Notes: generated by a model from the sequence alone, not told the origin. Counted from the stretch's first letter, positions 50,337 to 63,544 are shown. The stretch: DNA of 64,000 bases from Cercis canadensis (GCA_003255065.1 QAOA01005230.1:32856-96855); one strand, 5' to 3'. Numbers and translations are program-made.

Positions 50337-52083
50337 TTATGAGAGTGACAATATATTTAGAAAGTGTTGTAAGTCATTTAAGGCCTTATAGGAAGAACCA
50401 CCTTCCCTGACAGATAGCCTAATCTTATCCTTCAATTCCACTGCTCTAAGCCTCATATCTCTTCCTTGTTCATTGACCATCAATCTTGTGACTGCCCTCT
50501 CTATCTCACCCCTTTCTATCACATCGGACCATTCGAGACCCACTCTCCATACATGGCTCAAGAGCCTTGCATTTACCCTCTGATCTCCAAAATGGGGTTG
50601 GCAGATGATTGGCACCCCTTCACACAAACTTTCCAAGCTAGAATTCCACCCACAATGGCTCCAAAACCCTCCCACTGCCCTGTGTGCCAAAACCTCCTTC
50701 TGAGGTGCCCATTTCACAATGCAACCCCTTTGCCCCACGGCTTCTTTCAGATCTTCTGGCAATGACTCAACCCAAATTGAACCATTAAATGGCATGGTTC
50801 TAATAACCCAAAGGAAAGGCTGCTTGCTATTAACTAAACCCCAGGCCATTTCAGTTAGCTCCTTCTCATCCCAGCAAGCTATGCTTCCCAAACTGATGTA
50901 AAGGACCGATTTACTGGCTTGCTTGTTAAGCCAACCCATGCAGCTATTATCCTCTTTGAGAAAGCTAACACAGGAATCTGGGGCCATCTTGTGCAAGGGG
51001 CCTATGGGAAAGAAAGGGACTTGATATAGTTGCCGGAGCTCACCCAGTGATGATGCCCCTTCAAGGCAATCCACTGTATTCATTATAACACCCAATGATC
51101 TTACCTCAAGTGATTTTTCTATTTGCTGCAACATAGCATCTGAATTTGGTGAATTGAAAATAGGTAGATCTTTGAATCTCAGCGGATCAAGTTCTGGCAC
51201 CAACTCCCTTGACCTAGAATCTGCATACAACATGCTAATTAGTCATTTCTCTTATTTTCAATTTTTATCTGTGCATGCTACCAACGCCTTAAAATTAAGT
51301 AGAAAGTGGTATCCGTATATGAAACTCACTTTTTTACCTTCAGATTGTAAATTTTGTCTTCTAATTTCCTTCTTGTATATATATATATATATATAACTGC
51401 AAATTTTGTTTTTTCATTTTTCTTAATTAGTAAATTTTGAGTTTTTGGATGGATCAACAAATATTAATTTTTGTAAGCATCTTCTTGCATTGGGGCTGAA
51501 GAACTACTGAAGTTTTTCTCATCAAGCAAGAAGAATATGAAGCATACGCAATATTTTTTTTATTGGCAAAGGGATATGCGAATAAGTATATAATACCTTG
51601 CAAAGGAATGTAACCATTGCTTCGTAGCTGAGCAAAAGCATGATAAGTGAGAACGTTGGTAGCGCAAGTGGTTCGAAAGACTATGCTTGGGAACCTGAGT
51701 TCTTTGGCAACAGCACCTGTGAAATACATTAGCCCATCGTATATGATGCAGCGAATCCTTTCATGGTCCAAATTTTCTTTCGTCATCTGAACCAAGAATT
51801 CCCTGAACGAAGATACACAGTTGGTATTAAGAGTTGATGTAATAGCTATAAAATTGTTGGAGGAGATATGGGTATCAGATAAACCATCAAAGATTGGTAC
51901 AAACGTGAAGTCAGGGTGATTGGAAGGGTTGGGGAAATTGAAGTGGGTATGTGCCACAGTGATAGAGAACCCTTTTAAATGAAGGATGGTGGCTAGTTGA
52001 AGCATTGGCGTTATGTGGCCCTGAAATGGAGCTGGTACTAGCACCAAGCGGCTGCTGTACCTTTGTCTTTGATTTTCCATCAA
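50337..52083 (-). CDS. UGT76-like UDP-glycosyltransferase, copy 2
   Basis: Tandem paralogue of the gene at 46966-48581. Two exons (52083-51597 and 51220-50337) give 456 residues with the intron at the same place and phase. Catalytic His23 (FQGHITPM), Asp116 (IIYDGLMYF) and a complete PSPG box at 333-376 (WAPQKEVLAH, HCGWNSSLES, ending GDQ) are present. It differs from copy 1 mostly in the N-terminal, acceptor-binding half and at VIRTMPFNGSIW, so acceptor preference may differ. The start was taken at MMENQ; the second Met is equally possible. Predicted cytosolic. Intact; regulation not visible. Confidence 0.93.
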
Positions 52084-53491
52084 TTTGCTTCTCTATCTTT
52101 CTGGTTTGACAGAGGTTTGTGCTGCTGTTGACGGGGAGTGAAAGATGAGGCAATAGAGCCACCTTAAAAAGAATCTTGTTTATTCCTAGATGCATGTATC
52201 CTTCACATTTGGTTGAATTAATTTGTATACTTAATTAACATAAAGTAATAAAATAATTAATAGTATATATTCCTTTGTGGTTTTTCTTTGAATCATGAAT
52301 CTTACTTGTCGTGCACTTAGCAATTTTTTACGAATTAAAAGAGTTTAGTCAAAAGAGAGAAGATGACTCAAATGATGGAGACAAGTTCCAAATCACTTCC
52401 CTCCTATACACTCATTTGTTGAAGCTGCATATGCATAGTAACTGAGACAGAGACTGTTTACTACATTTAGTTAATTATTCATTTATTCCTTTATCTGGTA
52501 TAACAACTACTGCATTAATTTATCATGATTTAGAAAGAGCCAATAAGGAAAATCTGTTCATGTCACACTCTCCTGTTTCCCGGAGGAAGACTTGCGCGTG
52601 TATAGACTTTGAACAAATTAATTTAACTGCATGACTAGCTAAACTAATAATAGGATCCGCGGGCATACTTGAAAAATTGAAGACTATCTATTCATTTCTC
52701 TACCACTCGATCAACCTTATTGCTTCTCATGTTTTTGCTGAAATGGCACAAAGCTAGCCTTCCATTCCAAGTACCTCAAATTAAAAAAAAAAAAAAATCA
52801 ATTTTACTGTAATGCAAAGATGAATATGGCCGCGCGGGATAAAATTTCATACACATTCCTACAGCCAAAAAAAAGATGTCTCATTTATAAGTTTTTATAT
52901 ATCAGATTTTGAGATTTTGAAACCACCTATGAATCTCTCTATTATAAAATTATTTTAATTTAAATTAAAATTATATTAGCTTCTTTCTTATTCCCTAATT
53001 AATTACTTATTAACTTGAAGCAAATCTTTAATATTTTAATCTTATTTCCATTTATATATATAACAACTAGTTTACTTTTGATTGTTGCCGAATGAAATGA
53101 ATCAATCATTTAAATGGGAAAAAAAGTCATATCTTCCCCCTAAAACGTTGGGTTTATTCTCTATTATTGAGAATAACTTCCTTTTGTACAATTCGCTAGT
53201 CAACCTAGATTATTATTATTCTCTCATTAACACACTTATCAATTATTTTTCGTGCACAATTAATTCAGTCTTTTGAATTTTGATTACTGTTATTTTTCTG
53301 GTGTCACAAATCTCCATGCTCAATCATATCTTTTTAGGGTTGTAAGTCAACTAATAGCATCATATATTGATCCAACTCATTATTTAAAAAAAAAAATTGG
53401 GATTTTTTATAAATATAAATGATGATTAGGACTTTTTCAGGGCATATACATTGTTGAAGAGAAAAGTTATGGCTTAAAATTTTGCAAGAAA
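52084..53491. other. Intergenic DNA upstream of UGT copy 2
   Basis: AT-rich with no supported gene. The first few hundred bases are the likely UGT copy 2 promoter. Confidence 0.5.
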
Positions 53492-53961
53492 GTCAAAGTA
53501 AAAAATGGATGCATGAAAGACATGCATGCCTGAGTCTCTGAAGTCCAGAAATAGGCTTGTGGCCTATGTTGCACGGGGACGGAGACGGGGACGGCGATTT
53601 TTTAAAAACGTGGGTATGGGGACGCCACGTCATATATATATATATATATATATATCAAAGTCAAAAATGGATGCATGAAAGACATGCACGCCTGAGTCTC
53701 TGAAATCCAGAAATAGGCTTGTGGCCTATGTTGCACGGGGACGGAGACGGGGACGGCGATTTTTTAAAAACGTGAGTATGGAGACGCCACGTCATATATA
53801 TATATATATATCAAGGTCAAAAATGGATGCATGAAAGACATGCACGCTTGAGTCTCTGAAGTCCAGAAATAGGCTTGTGGCCTATGTTGCACGGGGACGG
53901 AGACGGGGACGGCGGTTTTTTAAAAACGTGGGTATGAGGACGCCACGTCATATATATATAT
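53492..53961. repeat. Triplicated hAT left end plus host flank
   Basis: Three tandem units of about 150-163 bases (53492-53654, 53655-53811, 53812-53961), each reading ATGGATGCATGAAAGACATG, then GCTTGTGG, then the hAT left terminus CCTATGTTGCACGGGGACGG up to ACGCCACGTCATATATAT. They are joined through (TA)n runs of shrinking length. Units differ at only a few bases. Confidence 0.9.
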
Positions 53962-56758
53962 CAAATCTTAGCAAATATCAACTAAAAATCCTTATAATGA
54001 ACAATTTTAAAATTTTCAAGTATTAAAAAATATCAACATAAATCCTTAGCCAATAAATAACAACTAACAAATATTAAGTATTACCCCAAAATACAAATGA
54101 ACAATCAAAATTTAAATCATAACACTATTAATTTCTTTATTTCTATCACCACCATCACCAATAATTACAGATTTCATCTCAGGTTCATCAAGTGATAAAC
54201 TAGCAACTTTAAGACCATCAACTCCATCAAATAGCTCCCGATTATCTCCAATAACATCCCAATTTTTAGTGTCTCCCATTAAATATTTGTCACTTTTTCT
54301 TGACAAAAGACGAAGATTTGTATAAACAAATACTAAATCTTCAGCTCTTTGAGGATTCATCAAGTTTCTCTTCATTGAATGGATAAAGGAATATGTACTC
54401 CAATTTCTTTCATAGCAAGATGATGAACATGGTTGGCCAAGAAGCTTCAAAGCAAGTGTTTGGAGCAAAGGGGCAACAGCCCCATAGTTATTCCACTAAA
54501 CTTTTGGTTCCAATCTCCCTCTATCTTTAATGGATTGAGGGCAAGAAAAATCTCCAAGGTTTCCAGAGAAATCAGAGAATTCATTGTGCACCCTTGTTAA
54601 ATGCTCATCACTTTGGAAGTATCTGTTGAAAGACTTATTCCTCTCTTTGGAGATTTCATTGTCCCGATGTGGAGCAACTCTATTTGGTGCTTCACTAAGT
54701 CATTTCTCACTATAATACCTATATATTATGGAGGAAAAAATTGAATTCATATATCTCAAAGCTTAAATATAAAAAAGTAAAAAAATTCAATGAAAATCAA
54801 TTTAAATTTTACCTAGGATTTAGTGAGTGAGCCAAGCAATGCAAGGGTGAACAACTCTTTGCCCAACGACCAACAAGTATTCCATACACCACATCATAAA
54901 AGGATGATTGGTCATGAGATTGTTTTCCTTCATGTGTATATATGGCTGCCTTAACTTCTCTAATCATAGAATCCCAAAAACCATAAATCAAATGCAGTGT
55001 AGGCTTATCAGTATCACAAAGTCGAATCATATCATAGATAGGCCTAGTAAAAGAAAGAATATAGTCAACTTTATCCCACCAAACTTCATCCAAAAGAGTT
55101 CCTCGCACATATCCAGCCTTTCCAACGTCATCCTCTTTATAATTAGTCCATTGATCACTAATGACCATATTCTGGAGAGGACGTTTTATTAGCTTTAGCC
55201 TTTTTAGCATCACAATGGTTAAAGCAAATCTTGTTTGAGCAATGGCCAACAATTTCAAAAGCACAAATGCATTAAACATGGATAGCCTCTTTGAATGATT
55301 CATGATAAACTTCCTAATAAACATAGCATCCTCACTGACTTGAGTGATCCAATGACACAAATTATATGCATTCTCATTTTTCTCTGTGTTTTCAGGAGCA
55401 TAAATATTCTTCAATGCAAGATTTAATGTATGCACCACACAAGGGGTCCAAAATATAGACGGATATTCAGCTTCAATAATTAAACCAGCAGCCTTACAAA
55501 CTAGGGCATTATCAGTGATAATTTGCACCACATTGTTTGGGTCAACCTCCTGGACTAAAGATCTCATTAATTCAACAATATAATTTTTATCTTTATATTC
55601 TGCAGAACCATCAATAGTTCTCAAAAACATAGGACCACTATCAAAAGCATCCATAAAATTAATTAGTGGCCTCCTTTGAACATCAGTCCCCCCATCACGT
55701 ACTATACTCAACCCCTTCTCTTTTCAAGTCTCTTTAATTAGTAGCATTAATCTCTCAACATTTGCCCTCTCTCTTTGCAACAAAGTAGTTCTCAATGCAT
55801 TATAACCAGGAGGCACAAAACCAGAAATAAGGTTGTTTGCATACATTTGAAATGCATTTATATAATGAGGATTACGTGCAAGATTAAAAGGCAAACCAAC
55901 TAAATAAAAAATCCTTGCAATTTCAGACTTAATTTGTTCTCTAATCCTTTGGTTGAAAGCTTTTTCAAGAGGACCAACAGCCCTTCTTTTATTTCCTCCC
56001 CTAATTGCTTCATCAACCATAGGACTAAGCCTAGGAGCAGGAGGTAATTGAACTTCCTTAAGTTTTTTTTCTAGTTTCAACTACCTCAATCATGGCCTTC
56101 ATTGATGCTATATTCTTACTAATCACCTTTGAACACACTTGTATACCACATCCAAAAGCTCTCAATAAATGGTTCTTAACCCTAGAATATGATCCTTGAA
56201 ACATACCATTACAAAAAATTACATTGCCAATTTTTAGTCCCACCACTTTTCTTATTTCCATGATTAATGATAGTCACATATTCCCAAAGAGGAGTCCCCT
56301 CTTTTTGAGCATTAGATGATGATTTTCAACATTTAGTCTACTACCAAAACTACTAGAATTATCAGAGGGAGATGAAGTCATTTTACCTCAAAATTGATCA
56401 CACAATAACCTTCAATAGTCTTCAATCAAGCCACCCTTCACTTGGTTCAGTAATGGAGGAAGAAAATAGACACCACCAAAGAGGAACCATAGGAGCTGAA
56501 GGTTGAAATTTGGTGAAAATGGGGAAGAACAGCCCTAAAATTTTATTTAAACTCGGGTTGGGGATGAAAAATGGGAGCACAGTCCATACATCATGGTTTT
56601 GGCAAATCTGGGCTTCCAACTCTTCTTAAAAACGGCGTCGTCCCACTTAAATTCCCTCATCGCAGCTTCAAAATGGCGCCGTTCCACTAAAACAAGAAAT
56701 CCGGCCTTTAAAACGACGTCATTAGAAATGACCGGCTTTTTGTAAAGGTTTCGTTGGC

Positions 56759-56811
<53 letters not shown>

Positions 56812-56973
56812 NTTTTTTTTTGCAAAATGTGACGTTTTGAAACGTGAAAAATAAAAAATAAAACCAGATTTTTGGGTATTTTTCGGCGTTTCCTCCCTGT
56901 GGAACGCGTTCCGCGTTTCGTCCCCGTCCCCGAAACGGGGACGTGCCTCATTTTGGTGTTTCGGTGCAATTAA
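53881..56973 (-). mobile_element. hAT DNA transposon, decayed
   Basis: Flanked by the perfect 8-base duplication GCTTGTGG (53873-53880 and 56974-56981), the size made by hAT transposases. Ends are loosely inverted (TTGCACGGGGAC left, TTGCACCGAAAC right), with GC-rich subterminal GGGGACGG words at both ends. The transposase (54112-56381, minus strand) is recognisable but broken. A poly-T run with an undetermined base lies at 56761-56820. Confidence 0.88.
54112..56381 (-). pseudogene. hAT transposase (BED, DUF659, hAT dimerisation), broken
   Basis: Reading the minus strand: MTSSPSDNSSS at 56381 and a BED-like finger (FCNGMFQGSYSRVKNHLL), then PFNLARNPHYINAF (56080-55724), then a DUF659/RNase H-like core (55711-54809) with QIITDNALVCKAAG and WTPCVVHTLNLALKNI, where the TDNA and CxxH-type motifs are kept. 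Last comes a dimerisation region (54468-54112) with SSSCYERNWSTYSFIHS. Frames change between these blocks and a stop separates the last two, so no functional enzyme is expected. Typical hAT transposases of this kind are 650-750 residues. Confidence 0.88.
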
Positions 56974-57075
56974 GCTTGTGGCTGATTGAATCACATCGTT
57001 GGGGTAGGTGCGGCAAATAGAAAGAGGAGTCAAAATAGAGAGTAACCTTACTATAGACTTAGGACAGGGTTTATT
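56974..57075. other. Short spacer
   Basis: Host flank of the hAT element beginning with the target duplication GCTTGTGG. Nothing else seen. Confidence 0.5.
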
Positions 57076-57533
57076 GACTTAAATATTATATTTTAGCAAC
57101 AAAATTATATATCTATAATATTTTTTAACTTAATTATTTAAATATTACAATTTTTAAAAAATTAAAAACAAAAAAAAAACTTTTCAAACATGTGAGGACC
57201 ACCGATTACGCCAGTAGCTATACGGCATGTCCACATAGGACACGCCAATAGCCATTTGGCATGTCCCTTCATAGTCAAATTTCCTACCTTCTAATTTTGA
57301 TTAACTGTAGCTTTTTTTTTTTTTTAATTCTTATATAAGGCAACAAGAAAGGACACGTCATGGGGCTATCAGCGTGTCTGATGTGGACACGCCGCTTGGC
57401 CATTGGCCTGTTTAGTGGTCCCCATATGTCGATTATGATTTTTTTAATTATTTAAAAACTGTAATATTTAAGTAATTAAATTAAAAAATTTTATATATTA
57501 GTAAATTTGTTTGTAAAGTATAATATTTATGTC
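57076..57533. mobile_element. Foldback MITE, 458 bp
   Basis: The left arm (GACTTAAATATTATATTTTA...) is the inverse of the right arm (...TATAATATTTATGTC), about 95-120 bases each. Inner inverted blocks are GGACCACCGATTACG-like and GGACACGCC-like. No coding. Target duplication not evident. An isolated arm occurs at 6640-6735. Confidence 0.7.
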
Positions 57534-57756
57534 AAAGAGCCCTTAGGACGGTGGCCATGAGAAGCTGATTTCATATGATGAAATTCAGCAATAGCAGCTA
57601 GCAATCTTCTGCTATATATAAAGAAGATTTATGCATTAAATTGTAGAGAAAAGCATCGTGAATCAGAATGAAGAGGATAGGAGAAACACTAGTAAGCTCT
57701 TTGTGAGTGTAAGACACCTGTGAACTTTTTTTTGAGTGTTTCCTTTATATTGTGAA

Positions 57757-57801
<45 letters not shown>

Positions 57802-58068
57802 NTTTTTTTGTGTAATTGAGTTATTGAGTTTTGAGAGTTTTACCCATTTTATAGTGAATTATTCTTTTTATCATCTCCCTTGGATGTAAGCAAATTGTGG
57901 AATCATGTAAACATTGTATGTTCAATTTCTCTCTATCCTTACTCATTTATTTGTTTGTTGCATACTTTGTTATAACAAACTAGTATCAAAGCTTCTAATG
58001 CATATTCTTGTGAATATTGTTCATTCATTCAGTACTATTCACATACACGATTACTGTTTATAGTTACT

Positions 58069-58800
58069 ATGTCGACAAAGTTTGATATTGAGAAATTTGA
58101 CAATAGTAAAAGCTTTGCCATATGGCAAGTTCTTATGATTGTCATTCTTACACAACAAGAAGTTCAAAAGGTGACTGAGGAGTGATCATCAGACATGCTA
58201 GATAATAGATGGAAAGAGTTAGATGACAAAGCCCATACCACAATTCAATTGTGTTTATCAGATGATGTCCTAAGAGAAGTTATTTTAGAGAAAACTACTA
58301 TTTCTCTTTGGGCCAAGTTGGAAAGTCGCTATATGACAAAATCTTTGACTAACCGACTTAGCCTCAAGCAACATGTCTATCTTCTCCGTATGCAAGAAGG
58401 CACATCCATCTCATCACATATTGCAGAGTTCAGTTTCATAATTACTGACTTGGAACGGGTCAATGTAAAGATCGAATATGAAAACCAAGCCATGATGTTA
58501 TTGTGTTCTCTGCCTATGTCATATAGACATTTTAGAGACACAATGATTTATGGAAGAGATTCCATTTCAATTAATGATGTCAAAACAAATTTACTCAGCA
58601 AGGAGAAAATTAACAAATAGCTTACGTCAACCAACGATTCAAATCAAAACTTTGGTTTGTTCATGGAAAGAGGAAGATCAACATAAAAGAGTTCTTTAAG
58701 CAACAAAAGCAAAAGTAAGGGAAGATCAAAATCCCGTCATAAATTCTGTAATTATTGCAAGAAAATGGGACATGTTATTGCTGACTGTTTCAAGCTAAAA
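58069..58800 (+). mobile_element. Gag region of the Copia element
   Basis: KFDIEKFDNSKSFAIWQ at the start, then SLWAKLESRYMTKSLTNRLSLK, LLCSLPMSYRHF and the CCHC knuckle. Typical Copia Gag. Fossil. Confidence 0.85.
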
Positions 58801-58899
58801 AATAAAGAAAAGAGGAACACTACTTAACTTGCCTAACCTGATGTAGCAAGAAATGATACTGGCAATTTACTTTATGCCACTACTGGTCAAGAAAGATTC

Positions 58900-60000
58900 A
58901 TATAATGATGGATTCTTGACATTGCAGCTTCATATCATATGACTTCCAATAGGGAGTGGTTCTCCACATATGCTACCACCAATAATGTTGTATTGATGGG
59001 GAACGACCATGCATGTAAAGTTGCTGGAATTGGCATCGTCAAGATCCAGATGCATGATGGCGTTATCAGAACTTTATCTGATGTCCGTCATATTCCAGAT
59101 CTGAAGAAAAATCTTATATCTCTCGGCACCCTTGAAAAGGATGGGTGCAAGCTTTCTGCTAAAGGTGGAGTTTTCAAAGTTAGCAAATGTGCACTACTAC
59201 TTATGAAAGGTACCAGATTTGACACCCTTTATTTCTTACAAGGTTCTACAGTCACCAGCTCTGTTGTTGTTTCCACAACCATGTCTGATTCTGACATCAC
59301 AAAATTATGGCACAGTAGATTAGGCCATATGAGTAATCGAGGAATGGCCGCACTAAGTAAAAGAGGACTCTTGTGTGGCCAGGATACTAGTTATATGTAA
59401 TTTTGTGAACATTATGTTTTGGGAAGCAAAAGCGAGTCAGTTTTAGTACTGATATTCATCGAACCAAATGCATTATTGATTACATCCATTATGACCTTTA
59501 GGGGCCTTCTCAAATTCCTTCTAAAGGTACTGGTGCACATTACATGCTTACCTTTATTGATGACTTCTCTAGAAAGATTTGAGTTTACTTCTTAAAACAT
59601 AAGAATGATGTGTTTGAGACCTTTAAGCAATGGAAAACATTACTAAATAAGCAAACAAGAAAGCATGTCAAGAGCCTTAGAACTGATAATGGCCTCAAAT
59701 TTTTGTGAGTCCAAGTTTAAAGATTATTGTAAAGCTTAGGGCATTGCACGCCACCATACAATGGTTCATACTCCACAATAAAATAGAGTTGCTGAATGCA
59801 TGAACAAGACATTAATAGAGAAAGTGAGATGCTTGCTATCAAACGCAAGTCTTGGCAAGGAGTTTTGGGCAAAAGCTGTTAATACATCATGTTAGTTAGT
59901 GGATCGATCTCTTAGCACAACCATTGAATGTAAAACTCCATAAGAGGTTTGAGCTGGTAAACCTATTGATTATTCTATTTTAAGAATTTTTGGTTGTCCT
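58900..60000 (+). mobile_element. Protease and integrase region of the Copia element
   Basis: Contains the retropepsin-like stretch followed by HMTSNREWFSTY, LSDVRHIPDLKKNLISLGTL, the pre-integrase LWHSRLGHMS, and integrase-like sequence to about 60000. Fossil. Confidence 0.8.
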
Positions 60001-60527
60001 GCCTATGCTTATATGTGAATGAAGGAAATCTAGAACCAAGAGCAAAGAAATGCATATTTTTTGGTTATGCTTCTGGCATGAAAGGATATAGATTATGGTG
60101 TTCTAAATCCTCAAAATTTCTTATTAGCAGAGATGTTACCTTTGATGAATCTACTATGTTACATCCAAAGAAAGCTACTTCTACCTCCAATGATGTTGTT
60201 CAACATAATTCTAGCAAGAAGGTTGAACTTGAAATTCCAAGTTCTCAAAATTCTGAATCTACTTCAGCTCAATTACCGACACTGGTTGAAGAAGATGTTG
60301 TTCTTGAACAACCAAAATATTCCATTGCCAGAGACAGACCTAGACGATCTAATGCTGGAGCAACTTCAAAATACACTAGCTATAATTGTGTTACTTATGC
60401 TTTGGCTACAACTGAAGACATTGAGTGTTGTGATCCAAACACTTACTTAGAAGCTATTTCTTCAACTGATTCTTCAAAATGGTTGGTATCCATGAATGAA
60501 GAAATTGAGTCTCTTCATAAAAATTAG

Positions 60528-60696
60528 ACTTAGGAACTAGTAAAACCACCAAAAGAAAAGAAGATCGTCCATTGTAAATGGGTCTTCAAGAAAAAAGAAG
60601 GCATCTCACGTAAAGAATATGCTAAATACAAGGCACAACTAGTTGCAAAGGGGTTTAGTCAAGTACAAGGTGTTGATTATAATGATATATTTTCCT
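60528..60696 (+). mobile_element. Reverse transcriptase start of the Copia element
   Basis: HCKWVFKKKEGISRKEYAKYK and LVAKGFSQVQGVDY match the N-terminal part of Copia reverse transcriptase, ending at the nested insertion. Confidence 0.8.
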
Positions 60697-62181
60697 TGTT
60701 GCAATGTCTTTTTCAAGAGCGCAACGGCGCAAGACGGCCAAAAAAAAAAACTAGTTAAAGTGTAAAAGAGTAGGTTTGTAAAGCTTTTTAATCAAAAAAA
60801 AAAAAAATTGATTGAAGAAAACTAATTGAGTTGTCACTAATCAATTTAAGACATGATTGGATGCCTATAAAAAAGGTTTGGTCTACGTTATCAAAGTTTG
60901 GGTAAGAGAGTTGGTTACATGTAAGAAATGTGTTAGCACCCTACGATGCTCGCTCTAGAGAACGGTTACCAATTTAATTTTATGTCATCTAAAAAATTGT
61001 TGAATGAAATTAGTCATTAAATTATATTTTAAAATAGATTAATGTGTTATTAAGTTTTACCAGTACCTCTAGCAAAATCTAAAAAGATGTCTCAAGACTA
61101 TTGGGTAGAGACGGTGATTGTCATTACAATCCTCTCCTAACTTATTTCGTCATAGGTATTTTTAGCAATTTTACTAACTAAGTGATAACTAAATACACGA
61201 AATGCAATTTATTATGTGTTCAAGAAATGAGTTCGAGATTTGTGGCAAAAGATTTTTATCGAAGATCTTTCTTTAAGTCCACTAGTACATCTAGAAAGAC
61301 TAAAGTGACACTCCTCACCTCTGGAATGTCAAGGAATCGTTGTTATCACAATTATTTTTAACTATTCCCTCGTCGATAATCTTACTCTAGCATGAACAAA
61401 AATAATGATAAAATATAACATAAAATGTCAAAAATTACGATAATTAAAAGAATCAAAGCAATATTAAAAATTTCATTGGCCACTCTAGTACCTCTGGCAT
61501 AACTAAGAAATTTATTCCTCACCTCAGAAACATTAGAAAAAAATTGTCAATACAATTATTCCCTAACTTAATCTGTTGTCGAAGCTTTGATTTTTATGAA
61601 ATGAAATAAAGCATATAAAATATCTAAGATAAACTGATAACATAAAAAAAAATGAATAAGAACAATTATAAAAAAAAAAATTTAAATTAACCCTAAAGAA
61701 AAGCAAGTGTCCTAAATAAAGTAAATCCAAATTGAATAATAAAATCCAACAAATATCAAATGAGCAAAGCCCTAAACACTAACCTCATAACTAAAGTCAT
61801 AAACTTATCATAATTAAATCAAATGCAACCTAATAAAAATGATTAGTAACCTAACCATAAAATAATGTAAACTCAATAAACAAAAAACATGGGCCCAAAC
61901 ATAACACCCCAAAATTACAAGTAAAGCTAAGTAAAAAGAATAGACTAACCCAAATAGATTCGACCTAAACAAAAATAAATGGATTAAAAAATGAAATGAG
62001 CCCATAGAAAAGAAAAATTAACCAAAGAATAAGTCAAATCTAACAAATACATAAGTCCAAATAAACAAGCAAGGCCCAAAACGAAATGGATCAACCCACA
62101 TGAACCTATAAAAATTAACCCAATCCAAAAACAACAAAGCCTAAATTAAAACAAATAGCAAATGACCCAAATCCATAAAAG

Positions 62182-62251
<70 letters not shown>

Positions 62252-63544
62252 GAACCCATAAATTGATTGGCCCATTTTGGATTTAGCCCATCAGAACTTA
62301 ACCCAACCAGCAAAGTAAATGAAAGAGAAACAAAAATGTAATGGGCCAGTCCAATACTCAAATAACAAGTCAGTCCAACAAGAACAAAAGAAACATAAAT
62401 CAAAAAACTAGAAGCCCATTCAACAATAACCAACAAAAGAAAGAAATAAGCCATTAAACGAATAAATAAAAGAAAAAAAAAACATGAAATAAAGGAGAAG
62501 CACGATTTGAGAAAGTGAAAAATGCTAGGGAAGCTAAAACACATCACTCATCCTCTCCCTCTCCCTGTCGCCCTTGATCCAAAGGCCAAGCATGGATTTG
62601 GCTTTGTTCTCTCAAGAATTGATGGTTAAGGTAATGATCCTTCCTCTTTATCCTAACTTTCTCTAGTTCTTTCTCTTGAAACTCTGTTTCTCTCTCTAAA
62701 AATTTCTTTATCTTTCTAAAAAATCCCCACTCTAACTCGGTTTTCTTCTCTAAAATAGAAGATAAGTATGAGGTTGGATGTTTTATTGGCTAAAAAAAAA
62801 AGCTAGTTCTCCCTCTTTTCCAATTTGGTTTTTCTCTTTAAAAAAGGGTTTCTCTCTCTAATTTGAGATTTTTCTTTTTTGTTGAAAAAATATAGAGATT
62901 GAAAATGGGGTTTGCTGTGTGTGCTATGTGTAGTGCAACAGTAATAAAAATTTAGCAAAGAAAAGAGAAACGAAAAGTGAGCAATGAAACAATATTGATA
63001 CCTGAACTATGAGTGTTGCTGTTTCAGTTCTCTCTATGTATCTTCATGTGTATCACTCTCTGCCTCTCTCCCATTGTCTGTCTTTTGCTCTACTTGGGGA
63101 GACCCATTTTATAACCAGAACTGTAGTAAGTTGCTAAACTATCCTTCTCCCGTTTGCAGATTGTGCAGCCATATGAGACAAGGATGGTCAATCAACAACA
63201 TGATGATCTCACCCAACAGCGTAGTGGCAATGGAGCTGCTACTCACAGAAAATGCCAAAGGGTTGCTTCTGTTGCACCTTTACTCATTTAATATTTTTTT
63301 TGGCTTTTTTTGGATAGGATCTTTTATTTTGACAAAATAAAAAAATATTCTATAACCTATTTTAATTTGTGTTTATTCTTTCTATTTTTGTTTTTTTTTT
63401 TATATTTAAATTAGACCTACAAAAAAAATTAAAAAGGCCAATATACAAAAAATAAGCTTAGTTCAATTTATCTATAAGTGCAAATTCAAGTATCAACAAG
63501 TCAAAATCGAACTAAGTTAACTTGGACAAAATTAGGTATCAACA
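60697..63544. mobile_element. 2.85-kb non-coding insertion with TG...CA ends inside the Copia element
   Basis: Begins TGTTGCAATGTC and ends GGTATCAACA, the TG...CA form of LTR-type elements, flanked by TTCCT (60692-60696) and TTCCC (63545-63549), a likely 5-base duplication with one change. No retroviral coding was found. The interior has poly-A/poly-T runs (62180-62247), scattered short frames and GAGAGTTGGTTACATG-type words. No clear pair of LTRs was seen, so a LARD-like or solo-LTR-like derivative is inferred. Fossil. Confidence 0.5.

Noticed and set aside
56547-57033. Open frames with long poly-lysine stretches
   Set aside because: They are translations of the poly-T run containing an undetermined base, not a gene.
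62146-62547. Phenylalanine-rich minus-strand frame
   Set aside because: Driven by the poly-A tracts in the nested insertion.
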